Positions 47,082 through 56,399 of a DNA stretch of 64,000 nucleotides are shown piece after piece. Under the pieces are notes generated by a model. That model was not told where the DNA came from. It worked only from the letters and a program-made list of their open reading frames with translations, and made no database searches. This stretch comes from Burkholderia sp. HI2500 (GTDB taxonomy: Bacteria; Pseudomonadota; Gammaproteobacteria; Burkholderiales; Burkholderiaceae), in contig NZ_NKFL01000005.1 in the NCBI RefSeq assembly GCF_002223055.1, forward strand, positions 868,001 to 932,000, read 5' to 3'. The first letter of the stretch is position 1; the number at the start of each line of letters is the position of its first letter. The translations under genes and the position numbers were made by a program.

Positions 47082-47540
47082 ATGGCACACGGCTTTCCCC
47101 TTCAGTTGCTGCTCGACCGCGCGCAGGAAGATCTCGACTCCGCCACGAAGCAGCTCGGCACCGCGCAGCGCGACCGCACCGCGGCCGCCGAGCAGCTCGA
47201 CGCGCTGCTGCGCTACCGCGACGAATACCACGCGCGCTTCTCGCAATCCGCGCAGCACGGGATGCCGGCCGGCAACTGGCGCAATTTCCAGGCGTTCATC
47301 GATACGCTCGACGCCGCGATCGCGCAGCAGCGCAGCGTGCTGGCCGCGGCCGAAGTCCGTATCGACGAAGCCCGCCCGAACTGGCAAAACAAGAAACGCA
47401 CCGTCGGCTCGTTCGAAATCCTGCAGGCGCGCGGCGTCGCGCAGGAAGCGAAGCGCGACGCCCGGCGCGAACAGCGCGACGCCGACGAACACGCCGCGAA
47501 GATCCTGCGCATGCGGGCCGACGCGGCCCGTTCGTCGTAA
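47082..47540 (+). CDS. fliJ: Flagellar export protein FliJ
   Basis: FliJ is the coiled-coil stalk-like subunit of the flagellar export ATPase complex. The 152-residue protein is almost all helical and highly charged: FPLQLLLDRAQEDLDSATKQL at the start, WRNFQAFIDTLDAAIAQQ in the middle, and FEILQARGVAQEAKRDARREQRDADEHAAK toward the end. GGAGG precedes the ATG, 5 bases after fliI. Confidence 0.93.
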   Translation: MAHGFPLQLLLDRAQEDLDSATKQLGTAQRDRTAAAEQLDALLRYRDEYHARFSQSAQHGMPAGNWRNFQAFIDTLDAAIAQQRSVLAAAEVRIDEARPNWQNKKRTVGSFEILQARGVAQEAKRDARREQRDADEHAAKILRMRADAARSS

Positions 47541-47571
47541 CCGACCACCGCATTCGAACGAGAGAACCGAC

Positions 47572-48921
47572 ATGCCTCCCCTGCCCCTGCTCGGCGCGCT
47601 GCTCGACACCGCCGGCACCGCACTCAAGGCCGCCCGCGGCGCGGGTTCGTCCAGCGCCGCCGGCACCGATGCCGCGACCGCGACGACCGCCGTGCCGTTC
47701 GCGCAGACGCTGAAGCAAAGTGTTACCACGCGTCGCGATGCGTCGAATGCCGGCGTGCCGGACGCGTCGACGCAACAGGCTTCGTCGAAGCCGGCCGCCG
47801 GCACGAAGCCGTCCGCCACCGAAGACGACGACACGACCGACGATACGACCACGACCGCCGCCACCAACCCCGACGCCGCCGCGCTCGCGGCGGCTGCGGC
47901 CGTGCAGGCGCAACTGCAGGCGCGCACGGACAACGCGATGCCGGCCGATGCGGCTGCCGCCGCGGCCGCTGCGCAAAAGACGGCCGTGTCCGGCCAACCC
48001 GATGCCACGGCCACGCTGGCGGATCACTCGGCCAAGGACGTTACCGCGGCCACCCAGGCCGCACCGGCGACGAGCCGCGACGTGCTGCAGGAGGCCCTCG
48101 CCAAGCTGACGGGCGGCGCGGGCGCGATCGCGATGCCCGCAGCCGGTACGACGGCGTCCGCCCCCGCCTCGACCGCGGCGACCGGCACCGCCGCGCCATT
48201 GACACCGAAGGTGCCGACCTTCGACCGCACGCTCGCCGACGCGAAGGGCGCGCTCGCCACCCAGCAAGCGCCGGTGCAAGCCACCGCGCAGGCGCTGCAG
48301 GCCAACGCGAACGCGCAGTCGGGCGAGCAGCACGCGCTCGCGGCAGCCAGCGACGCGGCGGACCCGGCCGCCAGCGCGACACTCGCGGCCGGCGCCACGG
48401 CGGCGGCCGCGGCCCAGGCGAACCTGCAGCTGTCGCCGGCCGCGGGGGCGATCGCCGCCGCGAACGCGCACGTGCTCGCGCCGCACATCAGCACGCCGGA
48501 CTGGACGGACGCGCTGAGCCAGAAGGTCGTGTTCCTGTCGAATGCGCACCAGCAGAGCGCCGAACTGACGCTCAATCCGGCCGATCTCGGGCCGCTGCAG
48601 GTCGTGCTGCGCGTCGCGGACAACAACGCGCACGCGCTGTTCGTGTCGCAGCACGCGCAGGTGCGCGAAGCGGTCGAAGCCGCGCTGCCGAAGCTGCGCG
48701 AGGCGATGGAAGCGGGCGGGCTCGGGCTCGGCAGCGCGACCGTCAGCGACGGCGGCTTCGCCTCGCAACAGCAAAACCAGCAGCAGACCTTCGCCGGCGG
48801 CCAGCCGTCGCGGCGCGGCAGCGGCGGATCGTCAGCCGGCGATGCACCGGTCGGCGCTGCGCAATCCGCACCGGCCGCCGCGAGCGTGAGCCGCGCCGGC
48901 CTCGTCGATACGTTTGCCTGA
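47572..48921 (+). CDS. fliK: Flagellar hook-length control protein FliK
   Basis: FliK measures hook length and switches export from hook to filament proteins by acting on FlhB. The 449-residue protein has a very Ala/Thr-rich N-terminal ruler region (about 1-300). The conserved FliK C-terminal domain is about 310-400: WTDALSQKVVFLSNAHQQSAELTLNPADLGPLQVVLRVADNNAHALFVSQHAQVREAVEAALPKLREAM. A Gln-rich and Ser/Gly tail follows. It is last in fliFGHIJK, 31 bases after fliJ. Confidence 0.93.
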   Translation: MPPLPLLGALLDTAGTALKAARGAGSSSAAGTDAATATTAVPFAQTLKQSVTTRRDASNAGVPDASTQQASSKPAAGTKPSATEDDDTTDDTTTTAATNPDAAALAAAAAVQAQLQARTDNAMPADAAAAAAAAQKTAVSGQPDATATLADHSAKDVTAATQAAPATSRDVLQEALAKLTGGAGAIAMPAAGTTASAPASTAATGTAAPLTPKVPTFDRTLADAKGALATQQAPVQATAQALQANANAQSGEQHALAAASDAADPAASATLAAGATAAAAAQANLQLSPAAGAIAAANAHVLAPHISTPDWTDALSQKVVFLSNAHQQSAELTLNPADLGPLQVVLRVADNNAHALFVSQHAQVREAVEAALPKLREAMEAGGLGLGSATVSDGGFASQQQNQQQTFAGGQPSRRGSGGSSAGDAPVGAAQSAPAAASVSRAGLVDTFA

Positions 48922-48948
48922 GCATGGCCGCCGCCGTGCGCGCGCCGC

Positions 48949-50589
48949 TCAGCGGCCGTGCACCGCCGCGGCTGCCTCGCCGCGCGGCGCCGCGCCCTTG
49001 CGCGTGGCGACGATGAAATCCGCCGCGCGTTCGCCGATCATCACCGACGGCGCATTCGTATTCCCGCCGACCAGCGTCGGCATCACCGACGCATCCACCA
49101 CGCGCAACCCTTCGACGCCGCGCACGCGCAGTTGCGGATCGACGACCGCGCGCGCGTCCGAGCCCATCCGGCAGGTGCCGACCGGGTGGTAGATCGTGTC
49201 GGCATGCTCGACGATCGTCTTGCGCAGCTCCGCTTCGCTCTGGTCAGCCCGCGTGTACAGCTCGCGCCCGCCCTGCGACGCGAGCGGCGCCTGCGACAGG
49301 ATCCTGCGCATCGCCTGCGTGCCGCGCACGAGCAGGTCGAGATCGCGCGCATCGCTGAAGAAGCGCGGATCGATCAGCGGTGCGTCGCGCGCATCGCCGC
49401 TCGCGAGCGCCACCGTGCCGCGGCTGAACGGCCGCAGTGCGCACACGTGCAGCGAATAGCCGAAGCCCCAGTGCATCTTGCGGTTGTGGTCGTCCACGAG
49501 CGCCGTGCAGAAATGCAGCTGCAGGTCGGGACGTTCGAGCGACGGATCGCTCTTGATGAAGCCGCCGGCCTCCGCGACGTTGCTCGTCATCATCCCGGTG
49601 CGGCTCGAGAAATAGCGCGCGAGCGCGGGCGTCATCTTCGCGATCCCGCGCAGGCACACGCCGACCAGTTCCGATGAATTCACGCGCGTATTGATGATGA
49701 AATCGATATGGTCGATCAGGTTCGTGCCGACGTCCGGCGCATCCTGCACGACCGCGATCCCGTGCCGGCGCAGCTGCTCCGCCGGGCCGATCCCCGAGCA
49801 CATCAGCAGTTGCGGCGAATTGAACGCGCCGGCCGACACGATTACTTCCGCACGCGCGTCGAGCGTCTCGACACGCCCGTTGCGCGCGAGCGCGACGCCG
49901 GCCGCGCGCTTGCCGTCGAACGTGACGCGCAGCACCGTCGCATCGGTGATCACATGCAGGTTCGGCCGGTTGCGGCCGTAGATATACGCGCGGGCGACGC
50001 TGCAGCGCGAGCCGTCGCGGTGCGTGACCTGGTAGAAGCCGACGCCTTCCTGCGTCGCGCCGTTGAAGTCGTCGTTCAGCGGATAGCCGGCCGCGTGCGC
50101 GGCCTGGATGAATCGTTCGGAGAACGGATTGCGAAAGCGCAGATCCGACACCGTGAGCGGGCCGTCCGCGCCGTGCCACGCATCGGCGCCGCGCGCGTTG
50201 CCTTCCGCGCGGCGGAAATACGGCAGCACGTCCTGCCAGCCCCAGCCGGTCGCGCCGAGCTGCGCCCATTCGTCGTAGTCGCCCGGGTGGCCGCGCGTGT
50301 AGATCATCGCGTTGATCGCGCTCGAGCCACCCATCCCGCGCCCGCGCGGCTGGTAGCCGCGCCGCCCGCCGAGGCCCGGCTGCGGCACCGTCTCGTAGCC
50401 GTAGTTCGTGCCGAGCTTGAACGGCACCAGCGCCGCGATGCCGACGGGCATGTTGACGAGCAGGTTGCGCTCCGTATGCGAGCCGGCCTCGATCAGCGCG
50501 ATCGTCGCGTCGGGGCAGGCATCGGCGAGACGGCCTGCCAGGCTCGACCCGCCCGAACCGCCGCCGACGATGATGTAGTCGTATTGCAT
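48949..50589 (-). CDS. GMC-family alcohol/choline dehydrogenase
   Basis: This 546-residue FAD enzyme is of the glucose-methanol-choline family. The N-terminal YDYIIVGGGSGGSSLAGRL (GGGSGG at 9-14) and GGRRGYQPRGRGMGGSSAINAMIY are the two GMC signatures. The active-site pair is His468 (HPVGTCRMG) and Asn512 (GGNTNAPSVM). The pattern is closest to choline dehydrogenase/AlkJ-type alcohol dehydrogenases, which pass electrons to the respiratory chain. It is divergent from an aldehyde dehydrogenase, suggesting sequential alcohol oxidation. The start MQYDYIIVG at 50589 fits the family. Confidence 0.9.
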   Translation of the reverse strand: MQYDYIIVGGGSGGSSLAGRLADACPDATIALIEAGSHTERNLLVNMPVGIAALVPFKLGTNYGYETVPQPGLGGRRGYQPRGRGMGGSSAINAMIYTRGHPGDYDEWAQLGATGWGWQDVLPYFRRAEGNARGADAWHGADGPLTVSDLRFRNPFSERFIQAAHAAGYPLNDDFNGATQEGVGFYQVTHRDGSRCSVARAYIYGRNRPNLHVITDATVLRVTFDGKRAAGVALARNGRVETLDARAEVIVSAGAFNSPQLLMCSGIGPAEQLRRHGIAVVQDAPDVGTNLIDHIDFIINTRVNSSELVGVCLRGIAKMTPALARYFSSRTGMMTSNVAEAGGFIKSDPSLERPDLQLHFCTALVDDHNRKMHWGFGYSLHVCALRPFSRGTVALASGDARDAPLIDPRFFSDARDLDLLVRGTQAMRRILSQAPLASQGGRELYTRADQSEAELRKTIVEHADTIYHPVGTCRMGSDARAVVDPQLRVRGVEGLRVVDASVMPTLVGGNTNAPSVMIGERAADFIVATRKGAAPRGEAAAAVHGR

Positions 50590-51309
50590 GTCACGTCTCC
50601 GTCGTGTCATGGAAGGCCGCCACGCGACCGCGTCCCCTCTTGTAATGTTCGGGCATTGTAGGAATGGCCGTCGCGCGCGCGGCGCGCCGATTCAAGAGCG
50701 ATTCCTCTAAACGCTCGCGTGAACTAAATTTAAGATGTATCGATTCGCTTGGCGCGACGCGCCGGCCACGAGAAGCCGATCCGTCGCGCAACGGGAGTGA
50801 CGACGATGCAGCGCCAGGTTCTGCAGGCCGCGTGCCGACCGGGTGATCCGGATGCGATGCGCGCAGCCCGCATTTCATTTCAAACGGCTGCCCGCGCGGG
50901 AATGCTTAACGTCATGCGCGCAGTCGGTCGAAATCGAACGGCACGTGTCGTCGCCGACCGTTTGGATGGTTTGCCGCCGCAGCGGCACGGTGCACTGCGG
51001 CACGATTCGACTGACCTGTCGCGCTGCCCCGCTTCGGTGCGCCGGCAGGCGCTCACGGCGCAGCGACGCGTGCCTGTCGGCAGTCACATCGCGCCGCACA
51101 TGCATGTGCCACAAAGCAGTTTCCGGATGCACACACCGTCGCGCGGATGCGACGCCCGCTGCACGCTTCAACCGGTTTTCGAGCACACGTCGCATCCGGC
51201 CCCGTGCCGCGCGACCCGCACCACCCCGATCCGCGTCGCCGCGCTCGCCGAGCGTGCGCATGCGGCGTGACGGCCGGCCGACCCGCCTGGCCCAACTGGA
51301 GGAGACGAC
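50590..51309. other. Long intergenic region between divergent dehydrogenases
   Basis: These 720 bp separate the GMC and aldehyde dehydrogenase genes. Short open frames (for example 50749-51270) lack ribosome-binding sites, recognisable domains and Burkholderia-like codon patterns. An AT-leaning stretch near 50700-50745 could be promoter sequence. No regulator gene is present despite the divergent layout. I see nothing else that I can support. Confidence 0.5.
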
Positions 51310-52752
51310 ATGAAGAACGACCTGCCCGAACTGGCCCCGCAAGCCCTGCCGTCGGTCGATGCGCTGACGGCGCTGCTGCGCGACCAGCGCGCGGCCTACC
51401 TGCGCGCGCCGTATCCGGCATGGGAAACGCGCGTGCAGCACCTGCGCGCGCTGCGCACGATGCTGATCGACCATGCGGATGCCCTCGCCGAAGCGATCAG
51501 CGCCGATTTCGGTCATCGCGCGAAGCAGGAAGTGCTGCTGTCGGAAATCTGGATGGCGAAGGAAGAGATCGACGACGCGCTCAAGCACGGCAAGCGCTGG
51601 ATGAAGCCGATCCGCAAGCCGATGAACAAGTGGCTGCGTCCGGCGCGCGCGAAAGTGATGCCGCAGCCGCTCGGCGTGGTCGGCATCGTCGTGCCGTGGA
51701 ACTATCCGGTGCTGCTCGCGGCCGGCCCGCTGATCTGCGCGCTCGCGGCCGGCAACCGCGCGATCATCAAGATGTCCGAACTGACGCCGCGCACGTCGGC
51801 GCTGTTCGAGCAGCTCATTGCCAAGACCTTCACGCGCGACCACGTCGCGGTCGTGAACGGCGATGCGGAAGTGGGCGCCGCGTTCAGCGGGCTGCCGTTC
51901 GATCACCTGCTGTTCACCGGCTCGACGCACGTCGGCCGCCACGTGATGCGCGCAGCCGCCGACAACCTCACGCCCGTCACGCTCGAACTCGGCGGCAAGT
52001 CGCCGGCGATCGTCGGCCCGAACGCGCGCTTCGATGCGGCGGTCGACGCGATCGTCGCGGGCAAGACGCTAAACGCGGGCCAGACCTGCATCGCGCCCGA
52101 CTACGTGCTGCTGCCGCGCGGCATGGAAGCCGCGTTCATCGAGCGCGCACGCGCCCGGTTCGCGAAGCTGTATCCGGACCTGTCGGCCAACGGCGACTAC
52201 ACGACGATCGTGTCGCCGCGCCACTACGCGCGGCTGCAGCAGCTCGCGAGCGACGCGCAGGCGGCCGGCGCGCAACTGCATCCGCTGTCCGACGCGCAAT
52301 CCGATCCCGCATCGCGCCGCTTCGTGCCGTGCGCGGTCACGCAGGTGCCGGCCGCGTCGCAACTGATGCAGGAGGAAATCTTCGGGCCGCTGCTGCCGCT
52401 CGTGCCGTACGAACGGCTCGACGAAGCGATCGCCTACGTGAATGCACGCCCGCGTCCGCTCGCGCTCTACCTGTTCGACGAGGACGGCGGCACGATCGAC
52501 CGCGTGATGCGCGAAACGATCTCGGGCGGCGTGTCGATCAACGAAACGCTGATGCACATCGCGTGCGGCAGTTTGCCGTTCGGTGGTGTCGGGGCGAGCG
52601 GCATGGGCGCCTATCACGGCTACGACGGCTTCGTGACGTTCTCGAAGATGAAGCCGGTGCTCACGCAGGCGCGCCTGAACACGCGCAACCTGCTCGCGCC
52701 GCCGTACGGCAAGCGCTTCGCCGCGCTGATCAAGCTGATGCTGAGGTTCTAG
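51310..52752 (+). CDS. Coniferyl-type aldehyde dehydrogenase
   Basis: This 480-residue NAD(P)-dependent aldehyde dehydrogenase is of the short class 3-like/coniferyl aldehyde dehydrogenase group. PLGVVGIVVPWNYPVLLAAGPLICALAAGNRAIIKMSE is the cofactor-binding part. Glu226 (LELGGKSPAIVG) is the general base and Cys260 (GQTCIAPDYVL) the nucleophile. The C-terminal SGGVSINETLMHIACGSLPFGGVGASGMGAYHG is typical of CalB-like enzymes. A very strong ribosome-binding site (GGAGGAG) precedes the ATG. It is divergent from the GMC alcohol dehydrogenase, which could supply its aldehyde. Confidence 0.92.
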   Translation: MKNDLPELAPQALPSVDALTALLRDQRAAYLRAPYPAWETRVQHLRALRTMLIDHADALAEAISADFGHRAKQEVLLSEIWMAKEEIDDALKHGKRWMKPIRKPMNKWLRPARAKVMPQPLGVVGIVVPWNYPVLLAAGPLICALAAGNRAIIKMSELTPRTSALFEQLIAKTFTRDHVAVVNGDAEVGAAFSGLPFDHLLFTGSTHVGRHVMRAAADNLTPVTLELGGKSPAIVGPNARFDAAVDAIVAGKTLNAGQTCIAPDYVLLPRGMEAAFIERARARFAKLYPDLSANGDYTTIVSPRHYARLQQLASDAQAAGAQLHPLSDAQSDPASRRFVPCAVTQVPAASQLMQEEIFGPLLPLVPYERLDEAIAYVNARPRPLALYLFDEDGGTIDRVMRETISGGVSINETLMHIACGSLPFGGVGASGMGAYHGYDGFVTFSKMKPVLTQARLNTRNLLAPPYGKRFAALIKLMLRF

Positions 52753-52831
52753 GCGAAACGGGAAACGGGCCGCGCGCAGCGCGCCGCGGCCCGCACCGGC
52801 ATGCCGCGCGGCGACGGTGCCGCGCGCGCCG

Positions 52832-53863
52832 TCACACGGGCCAGAGCGGCCCTTCCTGCATCGCGCCGATCTGCTCGCGCAACTCGAGCACGCGCGCTTC
52901 CCAGTAACGATGCGTGTTGAACCACGGGAACGCGGCCGGAAATGCGGGATCGTCCCAGCGCCGCGCGAGCCATGCGGCGTAGTGGATCAACCGCAGCGTG
53001 CGCAGCGCTTCGACGAGATGCAGTTCGCGCGGCTCGAATTCGCAGAAATCCTCGTAGCCGGCCAGCAGGTCCGCCAGCGCGCGCGACGCGCCTTCGCGAT
53101 CGCCCGGCAGCAGCAGCCACAGATCCTGGATCGCGGGCGCCATCCGGCTGTCGTCGAAGTCGACGAAGTGCGGGCCGGCATCGGTCCACAGCACGTTGCT
53201 CGGATGACAGTCGCCGTGCGTGCGCAGCAGGCGGATCTCGCCCGCCCGCCCGAACGCGGCCTCGACGCCTTCGAGCGCGAGGTTCACGGCCGTCTCGTAC
53301 GCAGGCCGCACATCGTCCGGAATGAAATCGTGCGCGAGCAGATAGTCGCGCGGCTCATAGCCGAACGTCCTGATGTCGAGCACGGGGCGCGCGACATACG
53401 GCTGCGTCGCGCCGACCGCATGGATCCGGCCGATGAAGCGGCCGAGCCATTCGAGCGTGTCACTGCGATCGAGATCGGGCGCGCGGCCGCCGCGCCGCTC
53501 GAAGATCGAGAAGCGGAAGCCGTCGAACGCGTGCAGCGTGCGGCCGTCGAAGGTGCGCGCGGGCACCGCCGGAATCTCGCGCGCGGCGAGTTCGGCGACG
53601 AACGCGTGCTCTTCGAGGATCGCTTCGTCCGACCAGCGTGCCGGACGGTAGAACTTCGCGACGACCGGCGGGCCGTCTTCGATACCAACCTGATAGACGC
53701 GGTTTTCGTAGCTGTTGAGCGCGAGCAGGCGCCCGTCGGTGCGCAGGCCGGCCGGTATCAGCACGCTGTCGAGCGCGTCGAGCACGCACTCGGGCGTGAG
53801 TCCGGCGAACGGCGGGCCGGCGGGAGAAGCGGGAGCGGAAGTGACGTCTTTCATGCCCCGCAT
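52832..53863 (-). CDS. Stress response kinase A-like protein (SrkA/YihE)
   Basis: This 343-residue protein kinase-like fold is related to E. coli SrkA (YihE), which counters Cpx- and toxin-linked stress. Visible are NSYENRVYQVGIEDGPPVVAKFYRP (nucleotide-binding lobe with Lys), FVAELAAREIPAVPA, the catalytic loop LLRTHGDCHPSNVLW, and the metal-binding FVDFDDSRMAPAIQDLWLLL. Alternative start MKDVTSAP at 53854 is equally possible. It lies between the convergent aldehyde dehydrogenase and a small conserved gene upstream. Confidence 0.88.
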   Translation of the reverse strand: MRGMKDVTSAPASPAGPPFAGLTPECVLDALDSVLIPAGLRTDGRLLALNSYENRVYQVGIEDGPPVVAKFYRPARWSDEAILEEHAFVAELAAREIPAVPARTFDGRTLHAFDGFRFSIFERRGGRAPDLDRSDTLEWLGRFIGRIHAVGATQPYVARPVLDIRTFGYEPRDYLLAHDFIPDDVRPAYETAVNLALEGVEAAFGRAGEIRLLRTHGDCHPSNVLWTDAGPHFVDFDDSRMAPAIQDLWLLLPGDREGASRALADLLAGYEDFCEFEPRELHLVEALRTLRLIHYAAWLARRWDDPAFPAAFPWFNTHRYWEARVLELREQIGAMQEGPLWPV

Positions 53864-53912
53864 TGTGCCGCCAGCCGGGCTGAAAGACGAGCGCCCGGTG
53901 CGATGGTGGCGC

Positions 53913-54125
53913 TTAGTGAAGCGCCGCGCCGGCCGGCAGTACCGATTCGCCGGTGTCGATCAGGTCCTCGAGAAAGAACGGCTCGGTGTTGAGTTCCTTG
54001 GACTCGCCCGGTACGCCCGCGTACCAGGTCACCATGGCCATGTCGCCCAGGACGCGCTGGACGATGCCGCGCGCGCCCTTCGGCACCGCGATATGGGTAG
54101 TGCAGACAATCGACCCGACATGCAT
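53913..54125 (-). CDS. Small conserved-looking protein, probable beta-barrel
   Basis: This 70-residue protein is not recognised. It begins MHVGSIVCTTHIAVPKGARGIVQRVLGDMAMVTW, a pattern of short strands and a Lys-Gly-x-x-Gly turn that looks like a small SH3-like barrel. It ends ESVLPAGAALH. GGGGAAC before the ATG is a good ribosome-binding site, supporting expression from 54125 rather than from further upstream. It is 49 bases upstream of the SrkA-like gene on the same strand. Confidence 0.65.
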   Translation of the reverse strand: MHVGSIVCTTHIAVPKGARGIVQRVLGDMAMVTWYAGVPGESKELNTEPFFLEDLIDTGESVLPAGAALH

Positions 54126-54919
54126 GATGGTTCCCCACTCTTGAATCTTGAAACCCGGCCCGCTGGGGGCCGGCAAATGCACGATCCGCGCGCTCTCGTC
54201 GGAGCGTTGCGCGTAATCCCATTGTTCACGGTTTATCGAAGCACGAAAAGAAGAAGAAGCAGGCGAAGTGCCGCGAATTCGTCGAATGTCTCCAATCAAC
54301 CACTGCGCCGGGGTAGACGCTTGCCCGCCCGGTTACCCCCATCATACCCTGTCGAATGTGACTGCCCGCCGAATCCCCGGCATCACCGCGGCGCGCACGT
54401 GACGGACGCGCCGGGCGCACCGTGAATCCGGTATCGGGTCACCCGGCAATTTCGCGCGACTGCGATTGCCGAATCACGCGACGCCGTCATCACCTTCCCC
54501 CTGCCTCGAACGCAGCCCGCACAGCAACGGTTGCTCACGCATCGCCCTCCCACCTTCGCCCTGCGATGCGCCACCGACATGTGTTGCATCCGATGCAGGC
54601 CTTGCGTTACCTTTGATGCTCATTCGCGTTCAAGCGCATTCCGACACGATGCATCCGCTCACGTCCGCCCTCGCAAAATCCCGGCCGCAGTTCGACTCGC
54701 GGCCGCAGGCGTGCGCGCATCCGTCGGTCCTTCCTCCTCCTGTCGCACCGCCGCTCGTCGGCGCCGCGCCGCCCCCTCCGGCGGCACGCGCCGGCTGACC
54801 AGCCGGCTTTTCGTTTCGTCTTCCATTCGCCCGCAGGCCCGCATTCGTGCGTCGTGACGTACGGCGTGTTGCTGCGCGCGCGGATGGAACATTCCGATCC
54901 GTTCGACAGGTGGATTCAC
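54126..54919. other. Long intergenic region with an orphan ORF and terminator
   Basis: The gap of about 800 bp lies between the small protein gene and the EamA transporter, which are divergent. No known gene is visible. One open frame (54616-54798, 60 codons from ATG) encodes a Pro-rich peptide with PPP and PPPP near its end, and its stop codon falls in the loop of an intrinsic terminator (54790-54812). There is no good ribosome-binding site for it. The arrangement could be an attenuating leader, a small RNA, or chance. Confidence 0.4.
54790..54812 (+). terminator. Orphan intrinsic terminator upstream of the EamA gene
   Basis: GCCGGCT (54790-54796) pairs with AGCCGGC (54801-54807) around GACC and is followed by TTTTCGTTT. 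It points in the transporter's direction, 108 bases before the transporter start, yet no established gene precedes it. Confidence 0.75.
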
Positions 54920-55801
54920 ATGGTTTCGTTCAAACGCGCGCTCGCCGCGCACGGCGCAACGTCGCTCTTCGTACTGCTGTGGAGCAGCGGCGCGATCTTC
55001 GCTGAACTCGGGCTACGTCACGCCTCCGCGTTCGTCTTTCTCACCGCACGTTTCGCACTGGCATCGCTCGTGCTGCTCGGGCTGGCCCTCCTGCGCAAGC
55101 GCTGGCTGCCACCGCGCGGCGAACGGCGCATGGCCGCGCTGACCGGCTTGCTGATGATGGGCGGCTATTCGATCTTCTACCTGCTCGCGCTCGAACGCGG
55201 GATCGCGCCGGGCGTGCTCGCGACGATCCTCGGCGTACAGCCGATCCTCACGCTCGCGATCGTCGAGCGGCGCTGGCAGCCCGTGCGCATCGCGGGGCTC
55301 GCGCTGTCGCTGGCCGGTCTCGCGCTCGTCGTGTTCCGCGGCACAGGAGACGGCGGCCTGTCACTCGCGGGCATCGCGTGCGCGCTCACCGCGCTCGTCG
55401 CGCTGACCGCCGGCTCGTTGCTGCAAAAGCGCGTACGTGCGGCGCCCGCCGACGTGCTGCCGCTGCAGAATGCGATCGGCCTCGCGCTGTGCGTGGCGAT
55501 CGTGCCGTTCCGGCCGGTGTCGTTCGACCTGAGCTGGGCCTTCGTGATCCCGCTGCTGTGGCTCGGCATCGTGATTTCGGTGATCGCGCAACTGCTGTTC
55601 TACCGGTTGATGCAGCGCGGCGATCTCGTCAACGTGACGAGCCTGTTCTATCTCGTGCCCGTCGTCACCACGCTGATGGATGCCGCGTGGCTCGGCAACC
55701 GGCCCGAGCCGCTCGCGCTCGCCGGCATGGGCGCGATCATCGCGGGGCTCGCGCTCGTGTTCCGCGCGCCGGCCGCCCGCGTGCAACCCGACCGCGCATG
55801 A
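54920..55801 (+). CDS. EamA/DMT-family transporter
   Basis: This inner-membrane drug/metabolite transporter has 293 residues and ten predicted helices in two EamA halves. The N-terminal half begins ALAAHGATSLFVLLWSSGAIFAELGLRHASAF, and the second half repeats the fold (GIACALTALVALTAGSLLQKRV, and VNVTSLFYLVPVVTTLMDAAWLGNRPEPLALAGMGAIIAGLALV). Substrate is unknown; many members export metabolites. ATG 54920 is chosen because AGGTGG lies six bases upstream. Starts at 54854 or 54884 would add a non-hydrophobic extension. A terminator sits between it and its likely promoter region. Confidence 0.87.
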   Translation: MVSFKRALAAHGATSLFVLLWSSGAIFAELGLRHASAFVFLTARFALASLVLLGLALLRKRWLPPRGERRMAALTGLLMMGGYSIFYLLALERGIAPGVLATILGVQPILTLAIVERRWQPVRIAGLALSLAGLALVVFRGTGDGGLSLAGIACALTALVALTAGSLLQKRVRAAPADVLPLQNAIGLALCVAIVPFRPVSFDLSWAFVIPLLWLGIVISVIAQLLFYRLMQRGDLVNVTSLFYLVPVVTTLMDAAWLGNRPEPLALAGMGAIIAGLALVFRAPAARVQPDRA

Positions 55802-55805
55802 GCGG

Positions 55806-55839
55806 GCGTGCCGCCGCGCCCGCGGGGGCGGCGGCACGC
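55806..55839 (+). terminator. GC-rich hairpin after the EamA gene
   Basis: GCGTGCCGCC (55806-55815) pairs with GGCGGCACGC (55830-55839), with further pairing possible in the loop. It begins 5 bases after the EamA stop. There is no T run, so termination efficiency is uncertain. The rest of the 302-bp gap to the next gene holds an AT-leaning stretch near 55945-56000 that probably contains the promoter of the small membrane protein. Confidence 0.5.
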
Positions 55840-56103
55840 ATCGGACACATACGACGAATCCGCAAAAATCGAAAGGCGCGAGAAAGATACGCGCAAGGCA
55901 TTCGTCCAACTTGCGGGAAAAGTGCGCGATTCACGGGGCTTTCCGCTGATTTTTAATGGTTCGGATAGCGAAAAGCGCTGCCGGTTGCCTATACTCGAAT
56001 TGACCGCCCCGCTCGCAATCGGGCCGGAACCATACTAGAAACACCCGGCATGGGGCCGGAGCAAGCGTGCACGCGCCCGCTCCGGTCGACCTTGGAGACA
56101 CGC

Positions 56104-56289
56104 ATGACGACCTACTTCACGATCGGCGACTTCATCCTGTTGATTCCGATGGCGCTGGCCGGAGCGCTATTTCTCGGCGCCGTGCCGTGCGCAACCGAAT
56201 TCCGCCATAACCTGCTGCGCGTGCTGGGCGTCATTCTCGGCGTCGGCGTCGCGGTATTGCTCGTCGAAGGCCTGCCTGCGCTAATTTAG
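56104..56289 (+). CDS. Small two-helix membrane protein
   Basis: This is a 61-residue protein of unknown function with two hydrophobic segments, FILLIPMALAGALFLGAVP (about 9-28) and LLRVLGVILGVGVAVLLVEGLPAL (about 37-60). The short loop CATEFRHN carries the only charged residues. GGAG lies 7 bases before the ATG. The predicted small hairpin membrane protein stands alone between the EamA transporter and the convergent aldo/keto reductase gene. Confidence 0.65.
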   Translation: MTTYFTIGDFILLIPMALAGALFLGAVPCATEFRHNLLRVLGVILGVGVAVLLVEGLPALI

Positions 56290-56399
56290 CGGCGCGCCTC
56301 CCGTGCGTGACGTGCATCGCTGCACTGCAGCGATGCGATGTGCCGCGCACAAGCCATTGATACGGCAGGCGATGTTTCGCATGCCGTATCGACTGCCGG

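Noticed and set aside
50749..51270. Possible gene between the divergent dehydrogenases
   Set aside because: Frame has no ribosome-binding site, no native codon pattern and no domain.
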